Positions 47,959 through 58,477 of a stretch of 64,000 nucleotides of DNA are shown here, piece after piece; positions within the stretch are counted from its first letter, which is position 1; each line of letters starts with the position of its first letter. A model generated the notes under the pieces. The model searched no databases. It was not told where the DNA came from and saw only the letters and a program-made list of their open reading frames with translations. The stretch is from NCBI RefSeq assembly GCF_001402875.1, contig NZ_CP012946.1, positions 1,466,001 to 1,530,000 on the forward strand, read 5' to 3'. This DNA comes from Blastochloris viridis. GTDB lineage: Bacteria > Pseudomonadota > Alphaproteobacteria > Rhizobiales > Xanthobacteraceae. The position numbers were made by a program, and so were the translations under genes.

Positions 47959-48264
47959 ATGGCCAAGACCAGTGCCATCGAGAAGAACAAATTTCGCCGC
48001 AAGCTGGTTGAGCAGTATGCGGTTCGGCGCGCCAAGCTGAAGGCGACGGCCGACGACAAGTCGCTGCCGATCGAGGAGCGCTTTGCCGCCCGGCTGAAGC
48101 TGGCCGAGCTGCCGCGCAACTCGTCCAAGACCCGCATCCGGAACCGCTGCGAGGTTACCGGCCGCCCGCGCGCCAACTACCGCAAGCTCAAGATGAGCCG
48201 CGTGGCGCTGCGCGAGCTCGGTTCGCAGGGGCTGATCCCCGGCCTCGTCAAGTCGTCCTGGTGA
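47959..48264 (+). CDS. rpsN: 30S ribosomal protein S14 (zinc-free type)
   Basis: 101 residues; the long form without the CxxC pairs of the zinc-binding type. It ends [40 protein letters not shown]. Confidence 0.98.
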   Translation: MAKTSAIEKNKFRRKLVEQYAVRRAKLKATADDKSLPIEERFAARLKLAELPRNSSKTRIRNRCEVTGRPRANYRKLKMSRVALRELGSQGLIPGLVKSSW

Positions 48265-48278
48265 GGAGGGTCGCGTAA

Positions 48279-48674
48279 ATGCTCAACGATCCGATCGGGG
48301 ACATGATCACCCGCATCCGCAATGCCCAGCTTCGGCGGCGCAACTCGGTTTCCACGCCGGGTTCGAAATTGCGCGGCCGCGTGCTGGAAGTGTTGAAGTC
48401 GGAAGGCTTCATCCGCGGTTACACCACGACGGAGCACGCCTCCGGCCGCACCGAGTTCGAGGTCGAGCTGAAGTATTTCGACGGACTGCCGGTGATCAAG
48501 AGCATCGACCGTGTGTCGAAGCCGGGCCGGCGTGTCTATGCGTCTGTCGACAAGCTGCCGCACGTTATGAACGGGCTCGGCGTTGCGATCGTCTCAACGC
48601 CGAAGGGCGTGATGGCGGATCACGAGGCGCGCTCGCAGAACGTCGGCGGCGAAATCCTCTGCACCGTGTTCTAA
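48279..48674 (+). CDS. rpsH: 30S ribosomal protein S8
   Basis: 131 residues; [15 protein letters not shown] start and [30 protein letters not shown] end. In E. coli S8 represses the spc operon; inferred only. Confidence 0.98.
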   Translation: MLNDPIGDMITRIRNAQLRRRNSVSTPGSKLRGRVLEVLKSEGFIRGYTTTEHASGRTEFEVELKYFDGLPVIKSIDRVSKPGRRVYASVDKLPHVMNGLGVAIVSTPKGVMADHEARSQNVGGEILCTVF

Positions 48675-48692
48675 GCGGGGGAGGGATTTAAC

Positions 48693-49226
48693 ATGTCTCG
48701 AATTGGTAAAAAGGCGGTCGTGGTGCCGAGCGGCGTGACCGCTTCGGTCAATGGCCAGACCGTCAAGGTGAAGGGCCCGAAGGGCGAGCTTTCGGTTGTG
48801 CTGGTCGGCGAGGTTGCGGTTGCACTCGACGGCGGCGAGATCAAGGTTACGCCCCGCGCCGAAACGCAGCGCCATCGCGCGATGTGGGGCCTGTCCCGCA
48901 CCCTGGTGAACAACCTGGTGGTTGGCGTCACCAAGGGCTACGAAGACAAGCTCGAGATCACCGGCGTCGGCTATCGCGCGGCGGTGCAGGGCAAGAATCT
49001 GCAGCTCGCGCTCGGCTATTCGCACGACGTGCTCTTTCCGATCCCGGACGGGATCCAGATCGCGACGCCGAAGCCGACCGAGATCGTGGTGTCCGGCATC
49101 GACAAGCAGAAGGTCGGGCAGGTTTCGGCCGAGATCCGCGAGTTCCGTCCGCCGGAGCCTTACAAGGGCAAGGGCGTTCGGTACGCTGGCGAGTTCATCT
49201 TCCGCAAGGAAGGCAAGAAGAAGTAA
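48693..49226 (+). CDS. rplF: 50S ribosomal protein L6
   Basis: 177 residues; [16 protein letters not shown] start, ending in the conserved [26 protein letters not shown], near the sarcin-ricin loop. Confidence 0.98.
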   Translation: MSRIGKKAVVVPSGVTASVNGQTVKVKGPKGELSVVLVGEVAVALDGGEIKVTPRAETQRHRAMWGLSRTLVNNLVVGVTKGYEDKLEITGVGYRAAVQGKNLQLALGYSHDVLFPIPDGIQIATPKPTEIVVSGIDKQKVGQVSAEIREFRPPEPYKGKGVRYAGEFIFRKEGKKK

Positions 49227-49238
49227 TGGGGCGCTGAG

Positions 49239-49601
49239 ATGGCCAAGAATTCTGTCGTTACGGCCCGGCGCGTCCACCGCGTGCGCCGCGCCCTCAAGGC
49301 AGCGGCGAACGGGCGTTTGCGGCTGTCCGTGCATCGCTCGGGTCTTCATATCTACGCCCAGGTCATTGATGACACCAAGGGCGTGACGGTCTGCTCGGCG
49401 TCCTCGCTGGAGAAGGACCTGCGCGGCACGTTGAAGACCGGCGCCAACGTTGAGGCGGCGAAGACCATCGGCAAGGTGTTGGCCGAGCGCGCCGTCGCAA
49501 AGGGCGTGAAGCAGGTCGTGTTCGACCGCGGCGGCTACCTCTATCATGGGCGCGTGAAGGCGCTCGCCGACGCGGCCCGCGAGGGTGGCCTGGAGTTCTG
49601 A
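49239..49601 (+). CDS. rplR: 50S ribosomal protein L18
   Basis: 120 residues, binds 5S rRNA. It contains [31 protein letters not shown] and [27 protein letters not shown]. Confidence 0.98.
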   Translation: MAKNSVVTARRVHRVRRALKAAANGRLRLSVHRSGLHIYAQVIDDTKGVTVCSASSLEKDLRGTLKTGANVEAAKTIGKVLAERAVAKGVKQVVFDRGGYLYHGRVKALADAAREGGLEF

Positions 49602-49641
49602 CGGATCTTAGCGGACGGGACGTCCCGAGGAGATAGAAGAA

Positions 49642-50205
49642 ATGGCGAGAGAGCGTCAGCGCGACCGGGACCGTGAGCGCGAAGATCGCGACAGCGGCTT
49701 CGTCGACAAGCTCGTCCACATCAATCGCGTCGCCAAGGTGGTGAAGGGCGGCCGTCGGTTCGGCTTCGCCGCGCTGGTGGTGGTTGGCGATCAGAAGGGC
49801 CGGGTCGGCTTCGGCCATGGCAAGGCGCGCGAAGTGCCGGAGGCGATCCGCAAGGCCACCGAGTCGGCCAAGCGGGGCATGATCCGGGTGCCGCTGCGCG
49901 AAGGCCGCACGCTGCATCACGACATTGCCGGCCATCACGGCGCCGGACGTGTGCTGCTGCGCGCTGCCCCGGCCGGTACCGGCATCATCGCCGGCGGCCC
50001 GATGCGCGCGGTGTTCGAGACCTTGGGCATGGCCGACGTTGTGGCCAAGTCGATGGGTTCGTCGAATCCCTACAACATGGTGCGGGCGACTTTCGACGCC
50101 CTGAAGCACCAGGACAATCCGCGCTCGGTGGCGGCGCGGCGCGGTCTCAAGGTGTCGGCGCTGCAAAGCCGTCGCCGTGACGTCGACGCCGAAGCGACCG
50201 ACTGA
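49642..50205 (+). CDS. rpsE: 30S ribosomal protein S5
   Basis: 187 residues. An acidic/basic repeat-like N-terminus ([16 protein letters not shown]) comes before the conserved [36 protein letters not shown]. The charged lead is slightly longer than in E. coli but common in this order. Confidence 0.98.
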   Translation: MARERQRDRDREREDRDSGFVDKLVHINRVAKVVKGGRRFGFAALVVVGDQKGRVGFGHGKAREVPEAIRKATESAKRGMIRVPLREGRTLHHDIAGHHGAGRVLLRAAPAGTGIIAGGPMRAVFETLGMADVVAKSMGSSNPYNMVRATFDALKHQDNPRSVAARRGLKVSALQSRRRDVDAEATD

Positions 50206-50234
50206 GCGAAGAACAGGACGAACGGAGTCGCCCC

Positions 50235-50432
50235 ATGGCCAGTTCCGCGGAGAACACCGTAACGGTCGAGCAGACCGGCAGCCCGATCCGGCGCCGGCAG
50301 GATCAGCGCGCCACGCTGATCGGCCTCGGCCTCAACAAGATCGGGCGCCGCAGCACGTTGCCGGATACTCCGTCCGTGCGCGGTATGATCGACAAGGTCG
50401 CGCACCTCGTGCGTGTCGTTAACGGCGCTTGA
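50235..50432 (+). CDS. rpmD: 50S ribosomal protein L30
   Basis: 65 residues; [45 protein letters not shown] is diagnostic. Confidence 0.97.
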   Translation: MASSAENTVTVEQTGSPIRRRQDQRATLIGLGLNKIGRRSTLPDTPSVRGMIDKVAHLVRVVNGA

Positions 50433-50455
50433 AGCGCGCGAGCGGAGATCAAGCG

Positions 50456-50941
50456 ATGAAGCTCAACGAAATCAAAGACAACGAAGGCTCGCGCAAGTCG
50501 CGGCTCCGTATCGGCCGCGGCATCGGCTCCGGCATGGGCAAGACCGGCGGTCGCGGCGGCAAGGGCCAGACCGCGCGTTCGGGCGTGCGCATCAAAGGCT
50601 TCGAGGGCGGCCAGATGCCGCTGCATCGGCGTCTGCCGAAGCGTGGCTTCAACAACATCTTCCGGCTCGACTTCAACGAGCTGACGCTCGAGCGGCTGCA
50701 GCGCGCGCTGACGGCCGGCAAGCTCGACGTCAGCCAGCCGGTGACGGTCGAGGCGCTGGTTTCGGCCGGGGTGTTGCGTCGCGTCAAGGACGGCGTCCGG
50801 CTGCTTGGCACCGGCGAGATCACCACCAAGGTCGATCTGGTCGTCGATCACGCCACGGCGTCGGCAAAGGCCGCGGTCGAGGCGCTCGGCGGCTCGGTCA
50901 CGGTGATCGAGAAGCCGTCAGCTGCCGCTGAGACGGCTTGA
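50456..50941 (+). CDS. rplO: 50S ribosomal protein L15
   Basis: 161 residues from ATG 50456 ([22 protein letters not shown]). Gly-rich N-terminal extension and KRGFNNIFR are typical. Confidence 0.97.
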   Translation: MKLNEIKDNEGSRKSRLRIGRGIGSGMGKTGGRGGKGQTARSGVRIKGFEGGQMPLHRRLPKRGFNNIFRLDFNELTLERLQRALTAGKLDVSQPVTVEALVSAGVLRRVKDGVRLLGTGEITTKVDLVVDHATASAKAAVEALGGSVTVIEKPSAAAETA

Positions 50942-50994
50942 ACTTCGAGCTTCCGCGCGTCAACTGAGACGAGCAGAGAGCAGGAGCACGGGTC

Positions 50995-52326
50995 ATGGTG
51001 TCGGCGGCGGAACAGCTCGCAGCGAACTTGAATTTCTCCGCTCTCGGCAAGGCCGAAGAGCTGAAGCGGCGTATCTGGTTCACGCTTGCCGCGCTGGTGG
51101 TCTATCGGCTCGGCACGCATATTCCGCTGCCGGGCATCGATCCGCAGGCGCTCGCTGACTTGTTCAAGCAGCAGCAGAGCGGAATCCTTGGCCTGTTCAA
51201 CATGTTTGCGGGCGGAGCGGTTGGCCGTATGGCCATCTTCGCCCTCAACATCATGCCGTACATCTCAGCGTCGATCATCATTCAGTTGATGACGTCGGTG
51301 TCGCCGACGCTGGAAGCGCTTAAGAAGGAAGGCGAGCAGGGCCGCAAGCAGCTCAACCAGTACACCCGGTATCTCACCGTGGTGCTGGCGTCGTTCCAGG
51401 CGTGGGGCATTGCGGTTGGATTGCAGGGCTCGGGCAACGTGGTGTCGGAGCCCGGCCTGTTCTTCCTGATCTCGACCACCATCACGCTGGTCGGTGCCAC
51501 CATGTTCCTGCTGTGGCTCGGTGAGCAGATCACCGCGCGCGGCGTCGGCAACGGTGTGTCGCTGATCATCTTTGCCGGCATCGTGGCGGAGTTGCCGTCG
51601 GGCATTGCCGGCACGCTCGAACTCGGCCGCCAAGGCGCGATTTCGACCGCGGTGATCCTGATCCTGCTGGTGATGGCGGCGGTGGTGGTCGGCTTCGTGG
51701 TGTTCATGGAGCGGGCGCAGCGCCGGCTGCTGATCCAGTACCCGAAGCGCCAGGTCGGCAACCGGATGTTCGAGGGGCAATCCTCGCACCTGCCGCTGAA
51801 GATCAATACCGCTGGCGTCATTCCGCCGATCTTTGCCTCCTCGCTGCTGCTGCTGCCGACCACGGCTGCCAATTTCAGCGCCGGGCAGGGCGGGGGCTGG
51901 CTGACCACGATCACGTCGCTGCTCGGCCATGGCCAGCCGCTGTTCATGGTGCTGTATGTGTCGATGATCGTGTTCTTCACGTTCTTCTACACGGCCATCG
52001 TGTTCAATCCGCAGGAGACTGCGGACAACCTGAAGAAGTACGGCGGCTTCATCCCCGGCATCCGGCCGGGTGAGCGGACGGCGGAATATATCGATTACGT
52101 CCTGACCCGCATCACGGTGCTCGGCGCGCTCTATATCTCGCTGGTGTGCGTCATCCCCGAGATCCTGATCTCGTACGCGGCGGTGCCATTCTATCTCGGC
52201 GGCACGTCGATCCTGATCGTGGTGACGGTGACGATGGATACGGTCTCCCAGGTCCAGGGACATCTCTATGCCCACCAGTACGGAGACCTGATTAAGAAGG
52301 CGAATCTGAAGGGGAGACGTCGATGA
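50995..52326 (+). CDS. secY: Preprotein translocase subunit SecY
   Basis: Protein-conducting channel, 443 residues with ten predicted membrane spans. [20 protein letters not shown] and [23 protein letters not shown] regions (here [20 protein letters not shown]) are conserved, and the C-terminal cytoplasmic part has [25 protein letters not shown]. It overlaps adk by ATGA. Confidence 0.98.
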   Translation: MVSAAEQLAANLNFSALGKAEELKRRIWFTLAALVVYRLGTHIPLPGIDPQALADLFKQQQSGILGLFNMFAGGAVGRMAIFALNIMPYISASIIIQLMTSVSPTLEALKKEGEQGRKQLNQYTRYLTVVLASFQAWGIAVGLQGSGNVVSEPGLFFLISTTITLVGATMFLLWLGEQITARGVGNGVSLIIFAGIVAELPSGIAGTLELGRQGAISTAVILILLVMAAVVVGFVVFMERAQRRLLIQYPKRQVGNRMFEGQSSHLPLKINTAGVIPPIFASSLLLLPTTAANFSAGQGGGWLTTITSLLGHGQPLFMVLYVSMIVFFTFFYTAIVFNPQETADNLKKYGGFIPGIRPGERTAEYIDYVLTRITVLGALYISLVCVIPEILISYAAVPFYLGGTSILIVVTVTMDTVSQVQGHLYAHQYGDLIKKANLKGRRR

Positions 52327-52910
52327 GGCTGGTGCTGCTGGGGCCGCCGGGGGCGGGAAAGGGCACGCAAGCACAACGCCTGACGACACGGCACGGCATC
52401 GTTCAGTTGTCGACGGGGGATATGCTGCGGGCCGCGGTGGCAGCGGCCACGCCGGTCGGTCTGAAGGCCAAGGACATCATGGCCCGCGGCGAGCTGGTTC
52501 CGGACGAGGTGGTGGTGGCGATCGTCGCCGACCGTATCGACCAGCCGGACTGCGCCAAGGGGTTCGTGCTCGACGGCTTCCCGCGCACGCCGGGTCAGGC
52601 CGAGGCGCTGGGGGCGATGCTGACCGAGAAGGGGCTCAAGCTCGACGGCGTGGTCGAACTTGTGGTCGACCATTCGGCGCTGGTGAAGCGAATCGAGACC
52701 CGTGTTGCCGAAATGACGGCGCGCGGCGAGGCGGTTCGCGCCGACGACAATCCGGAGGCGCTGGCCAAGCGGCTCGACGCCTACAAGGCTCAGACCGCGC
52801 CGCTGTCGGAGCATTATCGCAAGACGGGCCTCCTCAAAGAGGTCGACGGCATGCAGACGATCGACCAGGTCACCGAATCGATCGACCGCGTGCTCGGCGT
52901 TGCCGCCTGA
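52323..52910 (+). CDS. adk: Adenylate kinase (short type)
   Basis: Interconverts 2 ADP with ATP and AMP. 195 residues. P-loop [11 protein letters not shown] at the N-terminus, the AMP-binding [10 protein letters not shown] and [14 protein letters not shown]. The LID is the short form without a zinc-binding insert, the usual alphaproteobacterial type. Coupled to secY by ATGA. Confidence 0.98.
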   Translation: MRLVLLGPPGAGKGTQAQRLTTRHGIVQLSTGDMLRAAVAAATPVGLKAKDIMARGELVPDEVVVAIVADRIDQPDCAKGFVLDGFPRTPGQAEALGAMLTEKGLKLDGVVELVVDHSALVKRIETRVAEMTARGEAVRADDNPEALAKRLDAYKAQTAPLSEHYRKTGLLKEVDGMQTIDQVTESIDRVLGVAA

Positions 52911-53167
52911 CGACCGTCCGGGATGGACGGCCGGCGGGCTGAGGCCACGCTCTGGGTGAATTTTCCCTACCGGCGCACGCCGATAGGGGCGGTTTGCCCG
53001 GTAAGAGGTTGACGGACCTCGCAACTGACAGTATGACCCGGCGAACAATCACGACGGCGCCGGGTCTTCCGAGGAGGGCCGGGTGCCGCGTACCCGTTTC
53101 GTCGGTCCGCTTCGGTCGCCTGAGACCCATGAGACCGGCCGCTAGGCCGCCGCAGGAGAGAACAACC

Positions 53168-53536
53168 GTGGCCCGCATCGCAGGCGTCAATATTCCGACC
53201 AACAAGCGCGTCATCATCGCGCTGCAGTACATCCACGGCATCGGGGCGAAGAAGGCCTCGGAAATCACCGAAAAGGTGGGCATTCCGGCCGAGCGGCGGG
53301 TCAACCAGCTCACCGATCAGGAAGTGCTCCAGATCCGCGAGACCATCGACCGTGACTACATGGTCGAGGGCGATCTGCGCCGTGACGTGCAGCTCAACAT
53401 CAAGCGTCTGATGGATCTCGGCTGCTATCGCGGCCTCCGTCACCGCCGCGGTCTGCCGGTGCGCGGTCAGCGCACCCACACCAATGCGCGCACCCGCAAG
53501 GGTCCCGCGAAGCCGATCGCCGGCAAGCGGAAGTGA
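53168..53536 (+). CDS. rpsM: 30S ribosomal protein S13
   Basis: 122 residues with a GTG start at 53168 ([25 protein letters not shown]), preceded by AGGAGAG. The upstream open frame, including ATG 52994, is not S13-like. [22 protein letters not shown] ends the protein. Confidence 0.97.
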   Translation: MARIAGVNIPTNKRVIIALQYIHGIGAKKASEITEKVGIPAERRVNQLTDQEVLQIRETIDRDYMVEGDLRRDVQLNIKRLMDLGCYRGLRHRRGLPVRGQRTHTNARTRKGPAKPIAGKRK

Positions 53537-53542
53537 TGTCGG

Positions 53543-53590
53543 GCGCGGCTGGGCCGCGCTCGGTACGGCCTGGGCGAGCGTCGCTCGCCC
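53543..53590 (+). promoter_or_regulatory. Two hairpins between rpsM and rpsK
   Basis: GCGCGGC-TGG-GCCGCGC (53543-53559) and GGGCGAGC-GTC-GCTCGCCC (53572-53590) are perfect inverted repeats in the 178-base gap. No T tract follows, so they may control expression or RNA processing within the alpha operon. Confidence 0.5.
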
Positions 53591-53714
53591 GGAACGTTCG
53601 TGCCGCGTCGGCACGTCGAATGGAACGAGGTGGCGGGGGACAGGCCCGGCCGCGACTCAACAACGATAGTCCCGAGCGCCTGGAACGACGGGCGCGCCTG
53701 AAGGATCAGAGCTA

Positions 53715-54107
53715 ATGGCTAAAGAAGCTACCGGTCGCGTCCGTCGCCGCGAACGCAAGAACATCGCCTCGGGCGTGGCGCACGTGAACGCCTCGTTCAA
53801 CAACACCATGATCACCATCACCGATGCCCAGGGCAACACCATTGCGTGGTCGTCGGCCGGTCAGATGGGGTTCAAGGGCTCCCGCAAGTCGACCCCTTAC
53901 GCGGCCCAGGTCGCCGCCGAGGATTGCGCCCGCAAGGCCGCCGAACACGGCATGCGCACGCTGGAGGTCGAGGTGGCGGGGCCGGGCTCCGGCCGCGAGT
54001 CGGCGCTGCGCGCGCTGCAGGCCGCGGGGTTCACCGTGACCTCGATCCGCGACGTGACGGCGATCCCGCACAATGGTTGCCGGCCGCGCAAGCGGCGCCG
54101 CGTCTGA
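53715..54107 (+). CDS. rpsK: 30S ribosomal protein S11
   Basis: 130 residues; [50 protein letters not shown] and the end [14 protein letters not shown] are diagnostic. Confidence 0.98.
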   Translation: MAKEATGRVRRRERKNIASGVAHVNASFNNTMITITDAQGNTIAWSSAGQMGFKGSRKSTPYAAQVAAEDCARKAAEHGMRTLEVEVAGPGSGRESALRALQAAGFTVTSIRDVTAIPHNGCRPRKRRRV

Positions 54108-54199
54108 CCCTCGTGCGCGTTCTGCGCGTTGATTTGGCGCGTTCCCCCCAGCCCGAGGGCCGGTCGCCGGCCCGCCGCCCACCTGAAGGGTGAGACCCC

Positions 54200-55216
54200 G
54201 TGATCCATAAGAACTGGCAAGAGCTGATCAAGCCCGAGAAGCTGCAGGTGCAGCCGGGAACGGACCCGCGCCGTATCGCGACCGTGATTGCCGAGCCGCT
54301 GGAACGCGGTTTCGGCACCACGCTCGGCAATGCGCTGCGCCGGGTGCTGCTGTCGTCGCTGCAGGGTGCGGCGGTGACCAGCGTCCACATCGACGGCGTG
54401 CTGCACGAGTTCTCGTCGATCCCCGGTGTCCGCGAGGACGTCACCGACATCGTGCTCAACATCAAGGACGTCGCCATCAAGATGCAGGGCGACGGGCCGA
54501 AACGCATGGTGGTGCGCAAGTCGGGGCCGGGCGTGGTCACGGCGGGCGACATCCAGACGGTTGGCGACATCAATATCCTCAATCCGGATCTGGTGCTGTG
54601 CACGCTGGACGAGGGCGCCGAGATCCGCATGGAGTTCACGGTTGCCACCGGCAAGGGCTATGTTGCCGCCGATCGCAACCGGCCGGAGGATGCCCCGATC
54701 GGGCTCATTCCGGTCGACAGCCTCTATTCGCCGGTCAAGAAGGTGTCGTACCGCATCGAGAACACCCGCGAGGGCCAGATTCTCGACTACGACAAGCTGA
54801 CGATGACGGTCGAGACCAATGGCGCGCTGTCGCCTGACGATGCGCTGGCCTACGCCGCGCGCATCCTGCAGGACCAGCTCGACATCTTCGTGAATTTCGA
54901 GGAGCCCAAGCGGGCGGTCGAGACGCCGGCCATTCAGGAGCTGCCGTTCAATCCGGCTCTGCTCAAGAAGGTCGACGAACTCGAACTGTCGGTGCGGTCG
55001 GCGAACTGCCTGAAGAACGACAACATCGTCTATATCGGCGATTTGATCCAGAAGACCGAGGCGGAAATGCTCCGCACCCCGAACTTCGGACGCAAGTCGC
55101 TGAACGAAATCAAGGAAGTGCTGGCGGCGATGGGCCTGCACCTGGGCATGGAAGTGCCCGGCTGGCCGCCCGAGAACATCGACGATCTCGCCAAGCGTTT
55201 CGAAGATCATTATTGA
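54200..55216 (+). CDS. rpoA: DNA-directed RNA polymerase subunit alpha
   Basis: 338 residues with a GTG start at 54200. The N-terminal dimer domain has [34 protein letters not shown]; the C-terminal domain, which contacts UP elements and activators, has [31 protein letters not shown] then [22 protein letters not shown]. Confidence 0.98.
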   Translation: MIHKNWQELIKPEKLQVQPGTDPRRIATVIAEPLERGFGTTLGNALRRVLLSSLQGAAVTSVHIDGVLHEFSSIPGVREDVTDIVLNIKDVAIKMQGDGPKRMVVRKSGPGVVTAGDIQTVGDINILNPDLVLCTLDEGAEIRMEFTVATGKGYVAADRNRPEDAPIGLIPVDSLYSPVKKVSYRIENTREGQILDYDKLTMTVETNGALSPDDALAYAARILQDQLDIFVNFEEPKRAVETPAIQELPFNPALLKKVDELELSVRSANCLKNDNIVYIGDLIQKTEAEMLRTPNFGRKSLNEIKEVLAAMGLHLGMEVPGWPPENIDDLAKRFEDHY

Positions 55217-55274
55217 GCCATAGGCCCCGGTTCGCCGGGCACGAGGGACGACCGCGGCGCCGGTCGAGAGCATC

Positions 55275-55682
55275 ATGAACCACGGCAAGGCCGGCCGGCG
55301 CTTCAGCCGGACAGTTGAGCACCGCAAGGCGATGTTCGCCAATATGGCGGCGGCCCTGATCAAGCACGAGCAGATCCTGACGACGCTGCCGAAGGCCAAA
55401 GACCTTCGTCCGGTGGTCGAAAAGCTGGTGACGCTCGGCAAGCGCGGCGATCTGCACGCCCGCCGTCAGGCCATCGCCCAGATCCGCGACGTCGCGATGG
55501 TGAAGAAGCTGTTCGACGTTCTCGGGCCGCGTTACGCGGGCCGCAACGGCGGTTATTGCCGTATCGTGAAGGCGGGCTATCGCTTCGGCGACTGCGCCCC
55601 GGTGGCGGTGATCGAGTTCGTCGACCGTGACGTCACCGCGAAGGGCAAGGACTCCGGTCCGGTCGAGGCCGCTGCGGCGTGA
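55275..55682 (+). CDS. rplQ: 50S ribosomal protein L17
   Basis: 135 residues; [55 protein letters not shown]. Last gene of the block, followed by an inverted repeat at 55694-55725 and a strong terminator. Confidence 0.98.
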   Translation: MNHGKAGRRFSRTVEHRKAMFANMAAALIKHEQILTTLPKAKDLRPVVEKLVTLGKRGDLHARRQAIAQIRDVAMVKKLFDVLGPRYAGRNGGYCRIVKAGYRFGDCAPVAVIEFVDRDVTAKGKDSGPVEAAAA

Positions 55683-55742
55683 CGTTTGCGGGCGGTTTCC
55701 CGATCACGACGTGATCGGTGAAACCTCACGTTACTCAATGAT

Positions 55743-55770
55743 GAGGCGGCTTCGGCTGCCTCTTTTCGTT
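55743..55770 (+). terminator. Rho-independent terminator of the ribosomal block
   Basis: Stem GAGGCGGC / GCTGCCTC with a TTCG tetraloop followed by TTTTCGTT. A second hairpin GGTTTC-CGATCAC / GTGATCG-GAAACC precedes it at 55694-55725. Confidence 0.85.
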
Positions 55771-55902
55771 TTGGGGCTGTTTGGCGCGACCTCGGTGCCC
55801 GCCACTGCGCGGCCGCTTGCCCGCGCCACGCGGGTGGCGGCAGCGAGCCGAATTCATGCCGGCGGCCGTTGAGCTTGGCCTTCCACCGACGCCAGATCGC
55901 CT

Positions 55903-55943
55903 CATCCTGAGGGCCCGCGACAGCGGGCGCCTCGAAGGATGAG
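55903..55943 (+). repeat. Dispersed palindromic repeat, family B
   Basis: Palindrome with arms CTCATCCTGAGG and CTCGAAGGATGAG around CCCGCGACAGCGGGC, the same family as 1634-1678. Confidence 0.8.
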
Positions 55944-55968
55944 TGGACTCAAGAGCCGAGGTCGGCCC

Positions 55969-56010
55969 CATGCTTCGGGTCGGCTGCGTCGCAGCCTCCT
56001 CACCATGAGG
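55969..56010 (-). repeat. Dispersed palindromic repeat, family B (inverted copy)
   Basis: Second copy in the opposite orientation (CCATGCTTCGGGTCGGC to GCCTCCTCACCATGAGG). The left arm is somewhat degenerate. Confidence 0.65.
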
Positions 56011-56105
56011 CCGAAAAAAGCTCAGCCTTCAGGGCCGCGGGTATATGTCTTTGAGATATCGCATTTTCTTTCGCACAACCGGAACCCACTTGTGCGGAAA
56101 ATGCT

Positions 56106-56576
56106 CTAGGGCGCCCGTTTGACCTCCGAGCAGCTGATGACGGTGGAGTTGGTCTTGCCGCCGGCGTGCGAATAGCAGAACGAGACGGTGTCGTTGTCGT
56201 CGAGTTGGCCGTTGAGGTAGCCGTCGGTGTCGGCAATCACCAGGGTCTTGTTGCCGCGGCCGGTGAGTTCACCGATGAAGGGCTCGTCGGTCTTCTCGTC
56301 GCGGTTCGAGATGGTCGTCACCCCCCAGAAGCGGCGGCCGTCCTGGCCGGTGACGTTGAACACCAAGTCTTTTTCGTGAAAGGCCGGCTTCTCGAAGGTC
56401 CCGCTGCTGGTCGGCCAATGTCCGCCGCTGCCGGCGACGATGGTATGGGTCTTTCCGACCCATTTGCCCTTGATGTCGGGAGTGGGATCGGCCGCGAGCG
56501 CCGAGGCTGACCACACCGCCAGCGCTGCAACCGCGAATATCGGGCTGGTCCGGAGGCTCGAAGATGTCTTGGTCAT
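56106..56576 (-). CDS. Secreted protein of unknown function
   Basis: 156 residues from ATG 56576, with AGGTGA about 6 bases upstream. The N-terminal [31 protein letters not shown] is a Sec signal peptide with an ALA cleavage site. The mature part has DIKGKWVGKTHTIVAGSGGHWP and a beta-rich body with GRRFWGVTTISNRDEKTDEPFIGELTGRGNKTLVIADTDGYLNG, and two Cys near the end (FCYSHAGGK, VISCSEV). It is probably a small periplasmic lipocalin-like or adhesin-like beta protein; no family is claimed. Confidence 0.75.
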   Translation of the reverse strand: MTKTSSSLRTSPIFAVAALAVWSASALAADPTPDIKGKWVGKTHTIVAGSGGHWPTSSGTFEKPAFHEKDLVFNVTGQDGRRFWGVTTISNRDEKTDEPFIGELTGRGNKTLVIADTDGYLNGQLDDNDTVSFCYSHAGGKTNSTVISCSEVKRAP

Positions 56577-57046
56577 ATCGTCACCTGGTCTGGTTCGAGT
56601 TGTCACAAGACGAAAATATGCCGTTCGTCACAAAAGTCGCCTGAGTAAGCGCGCGTCTAAAGCCAAGCTTGTGCGAGATGAAGTCGGCGTTCGATCTGGT
56701 TTGGTTCTGAGCTTGAGCGTGTTGGGTATCGACGGCACGGATGGCCAAATAGAGCCGAACTTTACGATGGGGAGGCTGGTTTCAGTGTCGGACGGCAGTC
56801 TAATTATGGTACATGGTTCCTGTCTCGGTTCAAGCGACGAGGTGCGAGGGCCGACCCTGACCGCGGGCCTGGCAATCGCCGCAACCCGTGCGAGAATGTC
56901 GGCGCGAGCCTGGCGCAACGCGGCGAGGTGATCTTGGCGGCCCGTGTGCCACGGTCCGCTCTTTTTTCGAATCTTGGGGGCGCCTATATCGACCGGGAAT
57001 GTCCGGCGGGCTCGCCGCCACACCGCCTTGAGGGTTAAGGCTCACC
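56577..57046. other. Gap between the secreted protein and the DegP-like gene
   Basis: 470 bases between divergent genes. No convincing reading frame. It should contain both promoters; no clear RpoE- or CpxR-type site was recognised. Confidence 0.4.
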
Positions 57047-58465
57047 ATGCAGCGCCATTCGCCCGTTTGCCTCGCCGCCGCGTTTGCCGCGGCCCTTGCT
57101 GCCGCGCCGGTCCAGGCCGAGGCTTTTCTGCGCGCGACGCCGGAGTCGCCGCAGCAGATTGCACTGTCGTTTGCGCCGGTCGCGGCGCGAACCGCCCCGG
57201 CGGTCGTCAACGTGTTTGCGCTGAAGACCAGCCCGCAGCCGAGCAACCATCCGTTTTTCGAAGATCCGTTCTTCCGCCGCTTCTTCGGCGACCGTGGCTT
57301 TGGCGTTCCGCGCGAGAAGGTGCAGCGCTCGCTCGGCTCCGGCGTCATCGTCGATTCCAGCGGTCTCGTCGTCACCAACCATCATGTCATCGAGGGCGCC
57401 GACCAAATCCGCGTGGTGCTGACCGATAAACGCGAGCTTGCGGCCGAGCTGGTGCTGCGCGATCCGCGTTCCGACCTTGCGGTGCTGCGCATGGTTGATC
57501 CCGGCAAGTTTCCCACCGTCGAGCTGGGCGATTCCGACGCGCTCCAGGTCGGCGATCTGGTGCTGGCGATCGGCAATCCGTTCGGTGTCGGCCAGACCGT
57601 GACGCAGGGCATCGTGTCGGCGCTGGCGCGCAGCCAGGTCGGCGTCACCGACTTTCAGTCGTTCATCCAGACCGACGCGGCCATCAACCCCGGCAATTCG
57701 GGCGGCGCGCTGGTCGACATGGCGGGCAAGCTGGTCGGCATCAACACCGCGATCTTCAGCCGGTCGGGCGGCAGCCACGGCATCGGCTTCGCCATTCCGT
57801 CAAACATGGTCCGGGTGGTGGTGGAGTCGGCACGTAGCGGCAGCAGCCGGGTGAAGCGGCCGTGGCTCGGCGCGCAGCTTCAGCCGGTCACCTTGGAGAT
57901 TGCCGAGGGCCTGGGACTGTCGCGCCCGGTCGGGGCGCTGGTGGCGGATGTTCCGGCGGGAACGCCGGCGGCAAAGGGCGGGCTCCAGCGCGGCGACGTC
58001 ATTATCGCCGTCGATGGCCAGCCGGTCGACGATCCGGCCGGCCTCGGCTTCAAGCTGGCGACGCGGCCGGTCGGCGGCAAGGCGGCCTTCACGGTCCACC
58101 GCGGCAATCGCGAGCAACAGCTGACCATCGCCCTCGAAGCGCCGCCGGAGTCGAGCGGGCGTGAGCAGCTCGTCATCAAGGCGCGCTCGCCGTTCGCGGG
58201 TGTCACGGTGGCGGCGCTCGACGCGGCGCTGGCCGACGAAATGCGCTTGCCGTTCAACGGCCAGAGCGTGGTGGTGGTGAAGGTCGAACGCGGCTCGCCG
58301 GCCGAACATGTCGGTTTCCAGGCCGGCGATCTCGTGCTCCAGGTCAATGGCGTGAACATCGGCACGCCGAGCGACCTCGACCGTGTCACCAAGGCCGGCG
58401 CGCGGCTGTGGCGGCTGGTGGTGCAGCGCGACGGCCAGACCGTCAGCATGGTGTTTGGCGGCTGA
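57047..58465 (+). CDS. DegP/DegQ-like periplasmic serine protease with two PDZ domains
   Basis: Do/HtrA family protease for periplasmic quality control, 472 residues. Residues 1-25 are a signal peptide ending VQAEA. The trypsin-like domain has the triad His113 (VTNHHVIEG), Asp143 (DPRSDLAVL) and Ser218 ([10 protein letters not shown]). Two PDZ domains follow from about residues 265 and 375. It lies in the place where Hyphomicrobiales usually carry a Do-like gene downstream of rplQ. It continues into rarA after 12 bases, so the two are probably cotranscribed. Confidence 0.95.
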   Translation: MQRHSPVCLAAAFAAALAAAPVQAEAFLRATPESPQQIALSFAPVAARTAPAVVNVFALKTSPQPSNHPFFEDPFFRRFFGDRGFGVPREKVQRSLGSGVIVDSSGLVVTNHHVIEGADQIRVVLTDKRELAAELVLRDPRSDLAVLRMVDPGKFPTVELGDSDALQVGDLVLAIGNPFGVGQTVTQGIVSALARSQVGVTDFQSFIQTDAAINPGNSGGALVDMAGKLVGINTAIFSRSGGSHGIGFAIPSNMVRVVVESARSGSSRVKRPWLGAQLQPVTLEIAEGLGLSRPVGALVADVPAGTPAAKGGLQRGDVIIAVDGQPVDDPAGLGFKLATRPVGGKAAFTVHRGNREQQLTIALEAPPESSGREQLVIKARSPFAGVTVAALDAALADEMRLPFNGQSVVVVKVERGSPAEHVGFQAGDLVLQVNGVNIGTPSDLDRVTKAGARLWRLVVQRDGQTVSMVFGG

Positions 58466-58477
58466 CCCGGTTTTGAA

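Larger units (their letters stand above)
55683..56105. other. Gap after rplQ
   Basis: Contains two hairpins that end the ribosomal operon and two family B palindromic repeats. A short frame with a signal-peptide look (ATG 55738) overlaps the terminator and was not accepted as a gene. Confidence 0.6.

Noticed and set aside
55738..55872. A short frame with a signal-peptide look after rplQ
   Set aside because: Its start lies within the hairpin of a very good terminator and there is no ribosome site.
56440..57023. Overlapping frames on both strands in the gap before the DegP-like gene
   Set aside because: They lack ribosome sites and family features, and they overlap each other and neighbouring genes.
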